NCBI RefSeq assembly: GCF_002887735.1
Contig: NZ_PKQP01000004.1
Span: forward strand, 186,001-250,000
Origin: Stenotrophomonas bentonitica
GTDB taxonomy: Bacteria > Pseudomonadota > Gammaproteobacteria > Xanthomonadales > Xanthomonadaceae
Length of the DNA stretch: 64,000 nucleotides
Reading direction: 5' to 3'
Shown here: one piece after another, positions 19,111-28,043 of the stretch
How positions within the stretch are numbered: the stretch's first letter is position 1
Layout: every line of letters starts with the position of its first letter
Translations under genes and position numbers: made by a program
Notes under the pieces: model-generated
The model's input: only the letters and a program-made list of their open reading frames with translations
Databases searched by the model: none
Told to the model about the DNA's origin: nothing

Positions 19111-19707
19111 GTGTGGGCAGTCCGCGCGGCGTGGGTCGGGCTGCTGTTGATGGCAGGGGCGGCCCATGCCGCCCCGCCCTCATCGGTGCCGGCCGCCACC
19201 AGCCAGGCCCTTGCCTTCGATACGGCCACCTCGCGCTTCGGGTTTGAGATCCGGACGCGGCTGGGGCAGCGCATCGAGGGCATCTTCCCCCGCTTTGAAG
19301 GCAACATCGAAGTGCTCTCCGACGGCCGCCACCAGGTGCACCTGCGGATGTTCACCCGCTATGTCGAGATTCCCGGCAAGGCGCGCTACACCGGCTGGAT
19401 GCGGGGCGAGGAGTTCTTCGACGCGGCCCGCTACCCGGTCGTGGAGTTCGACTCGCTGCCCTACTGGCCCGAGGTGGTCGACAAGGGGGGCAGCATCCAG
19501 GGCCGGCTGATCCTGCGCGGGGTCAGCCACCCGGAAACGCTGCGGGTCGAGCCGCCGCAGTGTGCCCGGGCCGGGTATGATTGCGACGTGGTCAGCCGCG
19601 GTACCGTCCAGCGTGGCCGGTATGGAATGGACAGCTGGCAGCTTGCCCTGAGTGATCGAGTGACCTTTGTATTGCGTGCGCGTCTGAGCGAGGCGCCGAA
19701 ACCGTGA
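19111..19707 (+). CDS. YceI-family periplasmic protein
   Basis: A 198-residue protein starting at GTG 19111. A signal peptide ends at GAAHAAPP. The mature part resembles YceI/lipocalin-like proteins that bind isoprenoid or other hydrophobic ligands in the periplasm (FDTATSRFGFEIRTRLGQRI, and YTGWMRGEEFFDAARYPVVE). Compared with standard YceI, the ARYP-containing motif is conserved. Its stop overlaps the start of the phospholipase D gene as GTGA, so the two are translationally coupled. Confidence 0.8.
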   Translation: MWAVRAAWVGLLLMAGAAHAAPPSSVPAATSQALAFDTATSRFGFEIRTRLGQRIEGIFPRFEGNIEVLSDGRHQVHLRMFTRYVEIPGKARYTGWMRGEEFFDAARYPVVEFDSLPYWPEVVDKGGSIQGRLILRGVSHPETLRVEPPQCARAGYDCDVVSRGTVQRGRYGMDSWQLALSDRVTFVLRARLSEAPKP

Positions 19708-21737
19708 ACCCATTGCTGCGTCTGTTGGTGCTGGCAACGCTGTTGCTGGGCAGCGGCTGTGCTTCGCTGTCCAACGCCGAGCGCGACCGTGCCGCCGGCA
19801 TCGCCGTACAGGCGCGTTCGACCGTGGTCGATTGCGCCCAGCCGGACCGCTGCGCGCTGGATTCGCCGCTGCGTGCCCTCGGTGGCCGCGCCTTCGCCGA
19901 ATCGCACGCCGGCCAGCCGCGGCACTACGCTACCATCCTCGACGAAGGGGAAGTTTCCCTCGTCGCGCGCTTGAACCTGATCCGCAGCGCCACGCGCAGC
20001 ATCGACCTGCAGACCTACATCTTCGACAAGGACGACAGCGCCCGGCTGGTCCTGGACGAACTGCAGGCGGCCGCACGCCGCGGGATCAAGGTGCGGGTGC
20101 TGATCGACCAGCTCTCGGCGATCTCCGACCTGGAGATCCTCGGCGCCCTGTCCGGCAGCCATGCCAACTTCGAACTGCGGGTCTACAACCCGACCTTCGG
20201 CAAGGCGCGCCTGAACTACTTCGATTACGCCGCCAGCGTGGTGTGCTGCTTCCGCCGTTTCAACCAGCGCATGCACAACAAGCTGCTGGTGGTCGACGAT
20301 GCACTGGGCGTGGTCGGTGGGCGCAACTACCAGGACGACTATTACGACTGGGACAGCGAATACAACTTCCGCGACCGCGATGTGATCGTGGCCGGCCCGG
20401 AAGTGCGTGAGATGGCCGCCAACTTCGATGCGTTCTGGCGCGCGCCGCGCAGTGTGCCGGCCGAGCGCCTCAACGATGTCGGCCGCACGCTGCTCCGCCA
20501 GGGCGTGCCGACCATGCCGCCGGCCGACTTCCGGCGGCCCGAGCGGGTCGAGCGGGTCAGTGAAGAGGCCGACGATCCGGACTACGTGCGCCGCACCTTC
20601 GTCGATACCGCCCTGCCGGTGGCCTCGGTGCAGTACGTCGCCGATCTGCCGCGCAAGCATCGCCGCGAACGTGCCAGCCAGCCGGCCAACGGCCAGCACG
20701 TGACCGAGCCGCAGCTGGATGCGCTGATCGCCAGCGCACAGTCCGAGGTGCTGCTGCAGACGCCGTACCTGGTGTTGTCCAAGCCGGCGCAGCGCCTGTT
20801 CCGCGACCTGCGCAAACGCGAGCAGGCACCGCGCGTGGTGGTGTCCACCAACAGCCTGGCCGCCACCGACAACCCGATCGTCTACGCGCTGTCCTACAAG
20901 TACAAACGCCGCAACCTGCGTGAGCTCGGGTTCAACATCTACGAGTTCAAACCGTTCCCGCTCGATGCCCCGGTGGACTACCGCAACCTGCTGCCGGCAC
21001 CGCTGGGTTCCGAGGCGCCGCCGTCGCAGGGCAAGCGCAGCAGTCTGCTCGGGGGCAGCGCGGCCGGCAGCAATGCGCGCGGTGGCAGTGACGGCCGTGC
21101 CAGCGATGGCCCGCGCCGTGGCAACGCCGACCGCAACAGCGCCAGCGGGCGCCGCCGCAGTACCGATGGCAGCGAAGTGGAGCGCCGCGTGCTGCGTGCT
21201 GAAACCCGGCCCTCGTTCCTGGGCACCAAGGCGGTCAACAAGCCGCTGCCGGTCACCCGCAAGGGCGCCCGCATGGGCCTGCATGCCAAATCGATGGTGG
21301 TGGATCGCCGCATCGGCGTGATCGGCACCCACAACTTCGACCCGCGCAGCGAGAACTACAACACCGAAGGAGCGGTGATCATCGATGACCCGGTGTTCGC
21401 CGAGGCGCTGGCGCAGAGCATCCTGCGCGACATCCACCCGCAGAACTCCTGGGTGGTCGCGCCGCGTGCCAAGCCGCCGGTCCTGTCCGGCCTGAACTAC
21501 AGTGTCGGCAAGGCCTCCGAGGCGCTGCCCGTGCTCGATTTCTGGCCGTGGCGCTACGCCACCGATTACGAGTTCCAGCCCGGGCCCGAGTGCCCGGATC
21601 CGCTCAAGCGGCAGGACCCGGCCTTCCACACCTGCTACGTCGCCGTCGGGGATTTCCCCGAGGTGAATGTCGGGCCGAAGTGGCTGCTGGTGCGCATGCT
21701 CACCGCCTTCGGCGCCGGGCTGGTTCCGATTCTGTAA
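19704..21737 (+). CDS. Phospholipase D-family lipoprotein (cardiolipin synthase-like)
   Basis: A 677-residue protein with a lipobox (LLLGSGCASL) near the N-terminus. Two HKD catalytic motifs are visible: HNKLLVVDD starting at residue 191 and HAKSMVVDR starting at 527. The enzyme should hydrolyse or transfer phosphodiester groups of phospholipids at the cell envelope. Between about residues 433 and 505, just before the second HKD motif, is a Ser/Gly/Arg-rich low-complexity insertion absent from minimal PLD enzymes. Start GTG 19704 overlaps the YceI stop. Cardiolipin synthase activity is plausible, but a phospholipase role cannot be excluded. Confidence 0.88.
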   Translation: MNPLLRLLVLATLLLGSGCASLSNAERDRAAGIAVQARSTVVDCAQPDRCALDSPLRALGGRAFAESHAGQPRHYATILDEGEVSLVARLNLIRSATRSIDLQTYIFDKDDSARLVLDELQAAARRGIKVRVLIDQLSAISDLEILGALSGSHANFELRVYNPTFGKARLNYFDYAASVVCCFRRFNQRMHNKLLVVDDALGVVGGRNYQDDYYDWDSEYNFRDRDVIVAGPEVREMAANFDAFWRAPRSVPAERLNDVGRTLLRQGVPTMPPADFRRPERVERVSEEADDPDYVRRTFVDTALPVASVQYVADLPRKHRRERASQPANGQHVTEPQLDALIASAQSEVLLQTPYLVLSKPAQRLFRDLRKREQAPRVVVSTNSLAATDNPIVYALSYKYKRRNLRELGFNIYEFKPFPLDAPVDYRNLLPAPLGSEAPPSQGKRSSLLGGSAAGSNARGGSDGRASDGPRRGNADRNSASGRRRSTDGSEVERRVLRAETRPSFLGTKAVNKPLPVTRKGARMGLHAKSMVVDRRIGVIGTHNFDPRSENYNTEGAVIIDDPVFAEALAQSILRDIHPQNSWVVAPRAKPPVLSGLNYSVGKASEALPVLDFWPWRYATDYEFQPGPECPDPLKRQDPAFHTCYVAVGDFPEVNVGPKWLLVRMLTAFGAGLVPIL

Positions 21738-21762
21738 ATCTGCAACCCCACGGAGAAGCTGC

Positions 21763-22200
21763 ATGCCCCAGGTATTCCGCGACGCGGTGTCGATCCAGGC
21801 GCTCAACACGCTCAGCCGCAACACGCTCATCGAGCACCTGGGCATCGTGTTCACCGCCGCGGGCGAGGACTGGATCAGCGCCACCATGCCGGTGGACGAA
21901 CGCACCCGCCAGCCGTACGGCATCCTGCATGGCGGGGCATCGGTCGTGCTGGCCGAAACCCTCGGCAGCAGCGCCGGCAACCTGTGCGTGGATACCACCA
22001 GGGAGGTGTGCGTCGGGTTGGAGATCAATGCCAACCACATCCGCGCGGTGCGCGCCGGCACGGTCACCGGCACTGCGCGTGCGGTCCATGTGGGGCGCAG
22101 CACCCAGGTGTGGGACATCCGCATCGAGGACGCGGCCGGCAAGCTGGTCTGCACGTCGCGGTTGACCCTGGCGGTGGTGCCCGCGGTGCGCCCGGGCTGA
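21763..22200 (+). CDS. Hotdog-fold acyl-CoA thioesterase (MenI/PaaI type)
   Basis: A 145-residue protein. The hotdog signature is YGILHGGASVVLAETLGSSA, with the catalytic acid in the AETLGS segment. The following GLEINANHIRAVRAGTVTG is typical of the YdiI/MenI subfamily, which hydrolyses 1,4-dihydroxy-2-naphthoyl-CoA and related acyl-CoAs. An AGAAG sequence precedes ATG 21763. It lies 25 bases after the PLD gene. Confidence 0.88.
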   Translation: MPQVFRDAVSIQALNTLSRNTLIEHLGIVFTAAGEDWISATMPVDERTRQPYGILHGGASVVLAETLGSSAGNLCVDTTREVCVGLEINANHIRAVRAGTVTGTARAVHVGRSTQVWDIRIEDAAGKLVCTSRLTLAVVPAVRPG

Positions 22201-22381
22201 TCGCACGCATGGCACGGATGCTGTGTTGCGTGGCTCATGACAGTGCGCCGGCGCATGTGCGCACGGCCGTTGTGCCGCCGGTGGCCGTTGGCTTGACAGC
22301 GTGCGGCGGCTGGCTTGGGCCTGCCATCGATTTGTCCGGATTCCGCTGGCAGAGCCTGCGGCGCTCGGGTATCGTTCGCGG

Positions 22382-23173
22382 ATGAATTCCCCCACTCCGG
22401 CCTCACGTGGCGGCGTGGCGCGTGTGTGCCGTTACCTGTACCGCGTACCGCTGCTGCTGGTCCACCTGTTGCTGTTCCTGCCGATGCTGCTGATCGCCAT
22501 GCTGCCGCCGTGGGGGCGCGTGCGCGTGGGCCAGCGCACGTTCGAGCATGCGGCGGTGAACGCCTGGTCGGGCGGGCTGATGTGGATCTTCGGCTTCCGC
22601 CTGCACCGGATCGGCACACCGCTGCCGGGTGCGGTGCTGTTCGTGGCCAACCATGTCAGCTGGGTCGATATTTCGATGCTGCACAGCCAGCGCATGATGG
22701 GCTTCGTGGCCAAGCAGGAGATCGCCGGCTGGCCGGTGGTCGGCTGGCTGGCCGCGCGCGGGCAGACCATCTTCCACCAGCGCGGCAGCACCGAGTCGCT
22801 GGGTGGGGTGATGCAGGAAATGGTCGTGCGCCTGCGCGAGGGCAAGGCAGTGGGCGTGTTCCCGGAAGGGCGCACCCGCGGTGGCCATGAAGTCGGCCCC
22901 TTCCATGCGCGCATCTTCCAGGCCGCGGTCGAGACCCAGGTCCCGGTGCAGCCGGTCGCGTTGCGCTACGGCTGGCGCGGTGACGCGCAGACCATTGTCG
23001 CGTTCGGCCCGAAAGAGAGTTTCTTCGCCAACTTCCTGCGTCTGCTGGGAGAGCCGGCACGGCGGGCCGAGGTGCACTTCCTCGCGCCCATTGATACCCA
23101 CGATCTGGAAGGCCGTCGCCGCATCGCGGAAACCTCGCGCGCGCGCATCCTGGCGGCCATGTCCGCCGAGTAA
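22382..23173 (+). CDS. Lysophospholipid (1-acyl-glycerol-3-phosphate) acyltransferase, PlsC-like
   Basis: A 263-residue membrane enzyme starting at ATG 22382 (MNSPTPASRGGVARVCRYLY). One N-terminal membrane segment (LLLVHLLLFLPMLLIAMLP) precedes the acyltransferase domain. The HX4D motif is HVSWVD at residues 91-96, and the glycerol-phosphate binding motif is FPEGRTRGG. It transfers acyl groups to lysophospholipid or ornithine-lipid precursors. The downstream neighbour is a hydrolase gene after a 53-base gap. Confidence 0.88.
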   Translation: MNSPTPASRGGVARVCRYLYRVPLLLVHLLLFLPMLLIAMLPPWGRVRVGQRTFEHAAVNAWSGGLMWIFGFRLHRIGTPLPGAVLFVANHVSWVDISMLHSQRMMGFVAKQEIAGWPVVGWLAARGQTIFHQRGSTESLGGVMQEMVVRLREGKAVGVFPEGRTRGGHEVGPFHARIFQAAVETQVPVQPVALRYGWRGDAQTIVAFGPKESFFANFLRLLGEPARRAEVHFLAPIDTHDLEGRRRIAETSRARILAAMSAE

Positions 23174-23226
23174 GCGGTGGTGGTCCTTCACACGCCAGCG
23201 TCGCGGCCGGGAGCAGGCTCGCGCCC

Positions 23227-24225
23227 ATGTTGACCGCTGCCGACTATCACCCCCCGCGTTGGCTGCGCAACCCGCACCTGCAGTCGATGCTCAGCTCGAG
23301 CCGGATGCGGATGCAGCGCGGGCTGGTGCTGCTGGCGGCGACCGGCGCGCACACCGACGAGCTGATCCTCGATGGCGGTGAAGGCGTGCGCCTGCAGGGC
23401 TGGCACAGCTACCTCCAGGGGCGCCAGCCGGTCGGCATGGCGCTGCTGCTGCATGGTTGGGAAGGCAGTGCCGAATCGAGCTACATGCGCATGACCGCCG
23501 CGCGGCTGCTGGAAGAAGGCTACGACGTGGTGCGGCTGAATTTCCGCGACCATGGCAATACCCACCACCTCAACCCGGGCATCTTCCACTCCAACCGCAT
23601 CGATGAAGTGGTGCACGCAGCCGGTGACATCGCCCGCCGCTGGCCCGAGCTGCCGCTGGTCGCCGCCGGCTATTCGCTGGGCGGCAACTTCGTGCTGCGC
23701 CTGGCCCTGCGCGCGCCCTCGGCCGGCGTGCCGCTGCGCCGCGTGGCCTCGGTGTGCCCGGTGCTGGACCCGGCGATCACGATGGAGAGCATCGAGAACG
23801 GCCCGGCGATGTACGACTGGTACTTCCGGCGCAAATGGGCCGGCTCGCTGCGTCGCAAGCGCGATCTGTTCCCCGAGCTGAGCGACTGGGACGACCGCGT
23901 GCTCAAGCTGGACATCCGCGCGCTGACCGCCTGGCTGGTCGAGCACCACACCGAGTTCGGTTCGCTGCAGGCCTACTTCGATGGTTACTCCATCGCGGGC
24001 GACCGCCTGGCCGGGCTGCAGGTGCCGGCCGACATCCTGATGGCGCAGGATGACCCGGTGATCCCGTTCGCCACCTTCAACGGCTGGCGGCTGCCGGCCC
24101 ACGCCCACCTGGAAATCGCCCCGTGGGGTGGCCACTGCGGCTTCCTGGAAAACTGGCGTGGTGATGGCTTCTCCGAGCGCTGGGTGGCCCAGCGGCTGCG
24201 GATCGAGGCGAACACGCCGGCCTGA
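23227..24225 (+). CDS. YheT-family alpha/beta hydrolase
   Basis: A 332-residue hydrolase. The family N-terminus is PPRWLRNPHLQSML. The nucleophile elbow is GYSLGG with Ser150, the oxyanion region is LLLHGWEGS, and the catalytic His is probably in APWGGHCGFLE. YheT-like enzymes are esterases of unknown natural substrate. Start ATG 23227 agrees with family length. Confidence 0.88.
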   Translation: MLTAADYHPPRWLRNPHLQSMLSSSRMRMQRGLVLLAATGAHTDELILDGGEGVRLQGWHSYLQGRQPVGMALLLHGWEGSAESSYMRMTAARLLEEGYDVVRLNFRDHGNTHHLNPGIFHSNRIDEVVHAAGDIARRWPELPLVAAGYSLGGNFVLRLALRAPSAGVPLRRVASVCPVLDPAITMESIENGPAMYDWYFRRKWAGSLRRKRDLFPELSDWDDRVLKLDIRALTAWLVEHHTEFGSLQAYFDGYSIAGDRLAGLQVPADILMAQDDPVIPFATFNGWRLPAHAHLEIAPWGGHCGFLENWRGDGFSERWVAQRLRIEANTPA

Positions 24226-24285
24226 CAGCCGTTCTGGCCGGCCGGCCCCGCTACAATCGGGGTTTGCCCTCGAGTTCGGACCGTC

Positions 24286-26355
24286 ATGCAAGACCAGATT
24301 CTCCAAGCCCTGCGCCGCAATGCGGTGGACGATGCCGTGCAGCTGGCGCGCGAGTGGATCGCGGCCGAGCCGGAGCAGCCGCAGGCGCACCGCTGGCTGT
24401 CGCTGTCGCTGCAGCAGCAGGGCCAGTTCGATGACGCGCTGGCCAGCCTGCAGCAGGCCCTGACGCTGGCGCCGGACAACGCCGACCTGCATCTGCAGCA
24501 GGCCGGCCTGTTGCTGGCCCTGCGCCAGTTCGACGCGGCCGGCTCGGCGCTGGACCGCACCGCCGAACTCAACCCCAACGAACTGTCCGCGTACGTGATG
24601 CAGGCGCACCTGGCACTGGCCCGCAATGATGTGGACGACGCCGACCGCCTGACCCGCCTGGGCCTGCGCGTGGATGAGGAACATCCGGAACTGGCCGCCC
24701 TCTCGGGCATGGTCGCGCTGCGCCGGGGTGAGGTGGATCGCGCGCTGGCCCAGCTCTCGGCGGCCAGCCAGGCGCTGCCGGATGATGCCCGGGTGCTTTA
24801 CGCACTGGGCTTTGCCTACCTGGGCAAGGACATGCTGGCCTTCGCCGAGCAGGCCTTCCGCCGGGTACTTGCCCTGAATCCGGCCACCACCGCCCTGCAG
24901 GGGCTGGTCGTCCAGCTCGCGCTGCGCCAGGGCAACCTGGAGAGCGCAGCGGACATGATGCGCCAGGTCCTGGCCGTGCCCGGCGGCGATACGCCGGCCA
25001 TGCGCCGCCTGGCCGGCGAGCTCGAACTGCAGGCCGGCCAGCCGTTGCAGGCGCTGGAGCACCTGCTGCCGGTGCTGGCGCAGTGGCCCTCCGATCGGCA
25101 CACGCTGCAGCTGCTGCTGATGGCGTGGCAGCGCCTGGGCCGTGAACAGCAGGCCCGCGAGACGCTGGATGCGACCCTGGCCGATCATCCCGAGGTGCAT
25201 GACCTGTGGATGGCGCGCCTTACCGTGGAACCGGTGGGTGGCCCGGAAGCGGTGGCCGTGGGCGAACGCTGGCTGCAGGCCATGCCGGAGCACCTGCCGG
25301 CACTGGAAACGCGTTTGCGCCTGCACGACATGAACAACGAAGCCGACCAGGCCGAGGCCGTGGCCGAGCGCATCGTCGCGCTGGAGCCGGGCCGGGTTTC
25401 CGGTGAAGTGCGCCTGGTCGATGGACTGCTCACGCGTGAGCCGGCTGCCGCGATCGCGCGCGTGCAGGCGCTGCTGGACACGGCCCCGGAGGATGCCCGG
25501 GCGGGGCTGCGCGCCTGGCTGGGCTCTGTGCAGGACCGTGCCGGCCAGTACCAGGATGCGCTGCGGACGTGGGTCGACCTGCATGCGGCCGAGGCGCCGC
25601 AGCGCCTGCCCCTGCCGCCGCAGGCCAAGGCACCGCTGAGCTGGCCGGACCTTGCGCCGGTGGCTGAAGACAATGCGATCGCCCCGCTGTTCATCTGGGG
25701 CGCACCCGGCTCCGGCGTTGAACGCGTGGTCGCCGCGATGGCCGCCGCCAGCCCGGTGATGCGTGGTGACCGCTTCGGGCCGACGCCGCCCAACGATCCC
25801 TTCCAGCGCTATCACACGCTGCAGGAGCTCTCGACCGGCAAGCTCACGCCCGAGGCACTGGTGGAGCAGTGGCGCAGCCAGTTGCCAGCCCGGGGCATCG
25901 CCGACGGGGCGGTGATCGATTGGCTGCTGTGGTGGGACAACGCGCTGCTGTGGGCGCTGCGCCCCCAGCTGCCGGAGGCACGCCTGGTCATCGTGCTGCG
26001 CGACCCGCGCGACATGCTGCTGGAGTGGATCGCCTTCAGTGCCCCGGCCCCGCTCGCGGTGACCTCGGTGCACGAAGCGGCCGAATGGCTGGCGCGTGCG
26101 CTGGCCCAGGTCGCCACCCTGCACGAGCAGAGCCTGTACCCGCACGCGCTGTTGAAGATCGACGAGATCGGCAACGATCCGCAGGCGATGGCCGAGTACC
26201 TCGGTGCCCACTTCGGCATGCGTTTCCCGCCGGCCGGCACGCTGGGCCCGGCCCGCATGGCCCCCGGCCACTGGCGCGATTACCGCGAGGTGATGGGGCC
26301 GGCGTTCGCGCTGCTGACCTCGGTCGCGGTGCGCCTGGGTTACCCGGAAGAATGA
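24286..26355 (+). CDS. TPR protein fused to a sulfotransferase-like domain
   Basis: A 689-residue protein. Residues about 1-440 are helical tetratricopeptide repeats (for example ALASLQQALTLAPDNADLHL and AEQAFRRVLALNPATTALQG). The C-terminal 220 residues resemble TPR-linked sulfotransferases. A P-loop-like PAPS-binding segment (IWGAPGSG, about 470-477) is followed by RLVIVLRDPRDMLLEWIAFS starting at 566, which resembles the 3'-phosphate-binding RxPxD motif and ends at a Ser. The usual Thr/Ser after the glycine loop is replaced by Val-Glu, so catalytic competence is uncertain. A TACAAT -10-like box lies at 24252-24257. If active it would sulfate a protein or polysaccharide. Confidence 0.78.
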   Translation: MQDQILQALRRNAVDDAVQLAREWIAAEPEQPQAHRWLSLSLQQQGQFDDALASLQQALTLAPDNADLHLQQAGLLLALRQFDAAGSALDRTAELNPNELSAYVMQAHLALARNDVDDADRLTRLGLRVDEEHPELAALSGMVALRRGEVDRALAQLSAASQALPDDARVLYALGFAYLGKDMLAFAEQAFRRVLALNPATTALQGLVVQLALRQGNLESAADMMRQVLAVPGGDTPAMRRLAGELELQAGQPLQALEHLLPVLAQWPSDRHTLQLLLMAWQRLGREQQARETLDATLADHPEVHDLWMARLTVEPVGGPEAVAVGERWLQAMPEHLPALETRLRLHDMNNEADQAEAVAERIVALEPGRVSGEVRLVDGLLTREPAAAIARVQALLDTAPEDARAGLRAWLGSVQDRAGQYQDALRTWVDLHAAEAPQRLPLPPQAKAPLSWPDLAPVAEDNAIAPLFIWGAPGSGVERVVAAMAAASPVMRGDRFGPTPPNDPFQRYHTLQELSTGKLTPEALVEQWRSQLPARGIADGAVIDWLLWWDNALLWALRPQLPEARLVIVLRDPRDMLLEWIAFSAPAPLAVTSVHEAAEWLARALAQVATLHEQSLYPHALLKIDEIGNDPQAMAEYLGAHFGMRFPPAGTLGPARMAPGHWRDYREVMGPAFALLTSVAVRLGYPEE

Positions 26356-26365
26356 GGAGACCTGT

Positions 26366-26977
26366 ATGCATCTGAGCAGTGACAGCATCACCAACGGCCA
26401 ACCGATCGCCGCCACCTTCGCGGCCGGCGATGCCGAAGGCTTCGCCCCCAACCGCAACCCGCAGCTGGCCTGGCACGATGTGCCGGCCGGCACCCGGTCG
26501 TTCGCGCTGCTGTGCATCGACCCGGATGTGCCGACCGTGCCCGATACGGTCGGCCGCCAGGATTGCACGGTGCCACGCGATCAACCGCGTGCGCACTTCG
26601 CGCACTGGGCGATGGCCGATATTCCGGCCGATGTGCGCGCGCTGGCCGCGGGCAGCTGCAGCGACGGCTTCACCGTGCGCGGCAAGACCCAGCCGGCCGG
26701 CCCGGCGGGCAGCCGCCAGGGCCTGAACGATTTCACCGGTTGGTTCGCCGGCAATCCGGACATGGCCGGCCAGTACCTGGGCTATGACGGCCCGTACCCG
26801 CCGTTCAACGACGAGCGCGTGCACCGCTACTTCTTCCGCGTGTTCGCGCTGGACGTGGCGCAGCTGGAGCTGCCCACGCCGTTTACCGCTGCCGATGTGC
26901 TGCATGCGATGCACGGGCACGTGCTGGCCGAAGCATCGCTGCATGGCACGTATACGTTGAACCCGGCGCTGGCGTGA
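26366..26977 (+). CDS. YbhB/YbcL-family phosphatidylethanolamine-binding-like protein
   Basis: A 203-residue PEBP-fold protein. The signature NPQLAWHDVPAGTRSFALLC followed by IDPD, then HFAHWAMADIPADV, and the C-terminal YFFRVFALDVAQLELP are characteristic. There is no signal peptide. In bacteria the family function is unclear (possibly small-ligand or kinase modulator). It begins 10 bases after the TPR-sulfotransferase gene, with a GAGGAGA ribosome-binding site, so the two are probably co-transcribed. Confidence 0.88.
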   Translation: MHLSSDSITNGQPIAATFAAGDAEGFAPNRNPQLAWHDVPAGTRSFALLCIDPDVPTVPDTVGRQDCTVPRDQPRAHFAHWAMADIPADVRALAAGSCSDGFTVRGKTQPAGPAGSRQGLNDFTGWFAGNPDMAGQYLGYDGPYPPFNDERVHRYFFRVFALDVAQLELPTPFTAADVLHAMHGHVLAEASLHGTYTLNPALA

Positions 26978-26984
26978 TCCCCCG

Positions 26985-27107
26985 GTGGGTGCCGACCGTT
27001 GGTCGGCGTTACATCCGGTAGGTACCGACCGTTGGTCGGTACTGCGCTGTCGGGAGCCGGCCAGCGGCCGGCACTACAGTCCGGAGCCCGCCAGCGGCCG
27101 GCACTAC
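26985..27107. repeat. Cluster of four SMAG-type REP elements
   Basis: Two elements read rightwards (26985-27011, a GTGG-headed variant, and 27018-27042 with the GTAG head), each with a GACC-GTT-GGTC core. Two read leftwards (27051-27077 and 27081-27107), each ending in ACTAC, the complement of GTAGT, with a CCGGCC or CCCGCC core. They fill the gap between the convergent PEBP and META genes. Confidence 0.85.
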
Positions 27108-27115
27108 AGGATGAA

Positions 27116-27140
27116 GAAGGGCGGCCAGCGGCCGCCCTTC
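27116..27140. terminator. Bidirectional hairpin between convergent genes
   Basis: Perfect 10-bp stem GAAGGGCGGC/GCCGCCCTTC with a 5-base loop. It lies between the ends of the PEBP gene and the META gene and is likely to terminate transcription from both sides, although the T-tracts are weak. Confidence 0.65.
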
Positions 27141-27147
27141 TGCGTTC

Positions 27148-27972
27148 TTATTTCTTCTCGTTCGCCGACTCGACCACCATGTCCAGCACGTAAGCGTTGG
27201 ACGAGGCATCGGCCGGTGGGTTGGCGATCGTGTAGCGCTTCACGCGCACCACGTTGCGCACGCCGTCTTCGTGGGTGTAGCCCTCGATGACGTCGTAGAA
27301 GTTCTGCCACTCGCCCGGCTCGCCCTGCTTGATGCCGTTGGCGTCGTAGCGGATCTCGCGCGTCTGCAGGCACTGCTTGTCGCGGATCAGCGGGTGCGGG
27401 CACGGCTTGGTCTGCGCGGCCACCTCCAGGAACACCGTTTCGCCTTCGCCGCCGTAGCGGGTCTCAGCGGTCGGCTCCGGGGTGAACACCAGCACATCGC
27501 CGTTGGCGGTACGCAGGGTCAGTTGGCCGGCATCGCCCAGCTCGGTCTTGAGCGCGCCTTCCAGGCGGCTGCCCACGGCCTGGTCCAGCGCCATCAGGTT
27601 CTTGTCGGTGCAGGCCATCATGGTCGAGGCCATCGGCGAGACGGTCAGCGAACCATCGGCCAGCGTGTAGCCCCCGCCCATGCGGTTGCAGGTGTTGCTG
27701 ATCGCGATGCGGTCATCCTTGAAGTCCAGCGTGACCGGCTTGTCGGCGCGGGCGAACAGCGCATCGATGCGCTTGCCGCTGGCATCGGTGGCCGATTCCA
27801 GGCGCCAATGGCTGCCCTGCAGGCGCTGCACATCCAGGCGGGCCACGGCAGCCTGGTCGGCGGCGGCGGTCGGTGCCGGGGCGAGGTCATCGCGGCCGGC
27901 CGGGGCGGTGGAAGGGTTGCTGCAGGCGGCCATCAGGGCCAGCGGCAGCATCAGCATCAGGGTGCGTTTCAT
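27148..27972 (-). CDS. META and DUF4377 domain lipoprotein
   Basis: A 274-residue lipoprotein. I choose ATG 27972 over ATG 27978 because AAGGAG lies six bases before the former and directly abuts the latter. The signal peptide ends in a lipobox (LALMAACSN). Residues about 45-150 form a META domain (GSHWRLESATDASGKRI, with the conserved NTCNRMGGGYTL block). The C-terminal part, from about residue 175, is a DUF4377 domain (KQCLQTREIRYDANG, WQNFYDVIEGYTHEDGVRNV). META proteins such as HslJ are linked to motility or novobiocin resistance, but no precise activity is known. The two-domain fusion is seen in related genomes. Confidence 0.85.
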   Translation of the reverse strand: MKRTLMLMLPLALMAACSNPSTAPAGRDDLAPAPTAAADQAAVARLDVQRLQGSHWRLESATDASGKRIDALFARADKPVTLDFKDDRIAISNTCNRMGGGYTLADGSLTVSPMASTMMACTDKNLMALDQAVGSRLEGALKTELGDAGQLTLRTANGDVLVFTPEPTAETRYGGEGETVFLEVAAQTKPCPHPLIRDKQCLQTREIRYDANGIKQGEPGEWQNFYDVIEGYTHEDGVRNVVRVKRYTIANPPADASSNAYVLDMVVESANEKK

Positions 27973-28043
27973 GTACATCTCCTTGGGAACCTGGGGAAAA
28001 ACGCCGACGCGCCCCCAACGGGGTCAGGTCGGCGCCGGGCCGT

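Noticed and set aside
22293..22298. TTGACA resembling a -35 box upstream of the acyltransferase gene
   Set aside because: No acceptable -10 hexamer follows at 16-18 bases (the sequence there is TGGGCC).
23188..26568. Minus-strand open frame of over 1100 codons antisense to the YheT and TPR-sulfotransferase genes
   Set aside because: The plus strand has clear hydrolase and TPR motifs; the antisense product is a composition artefact.
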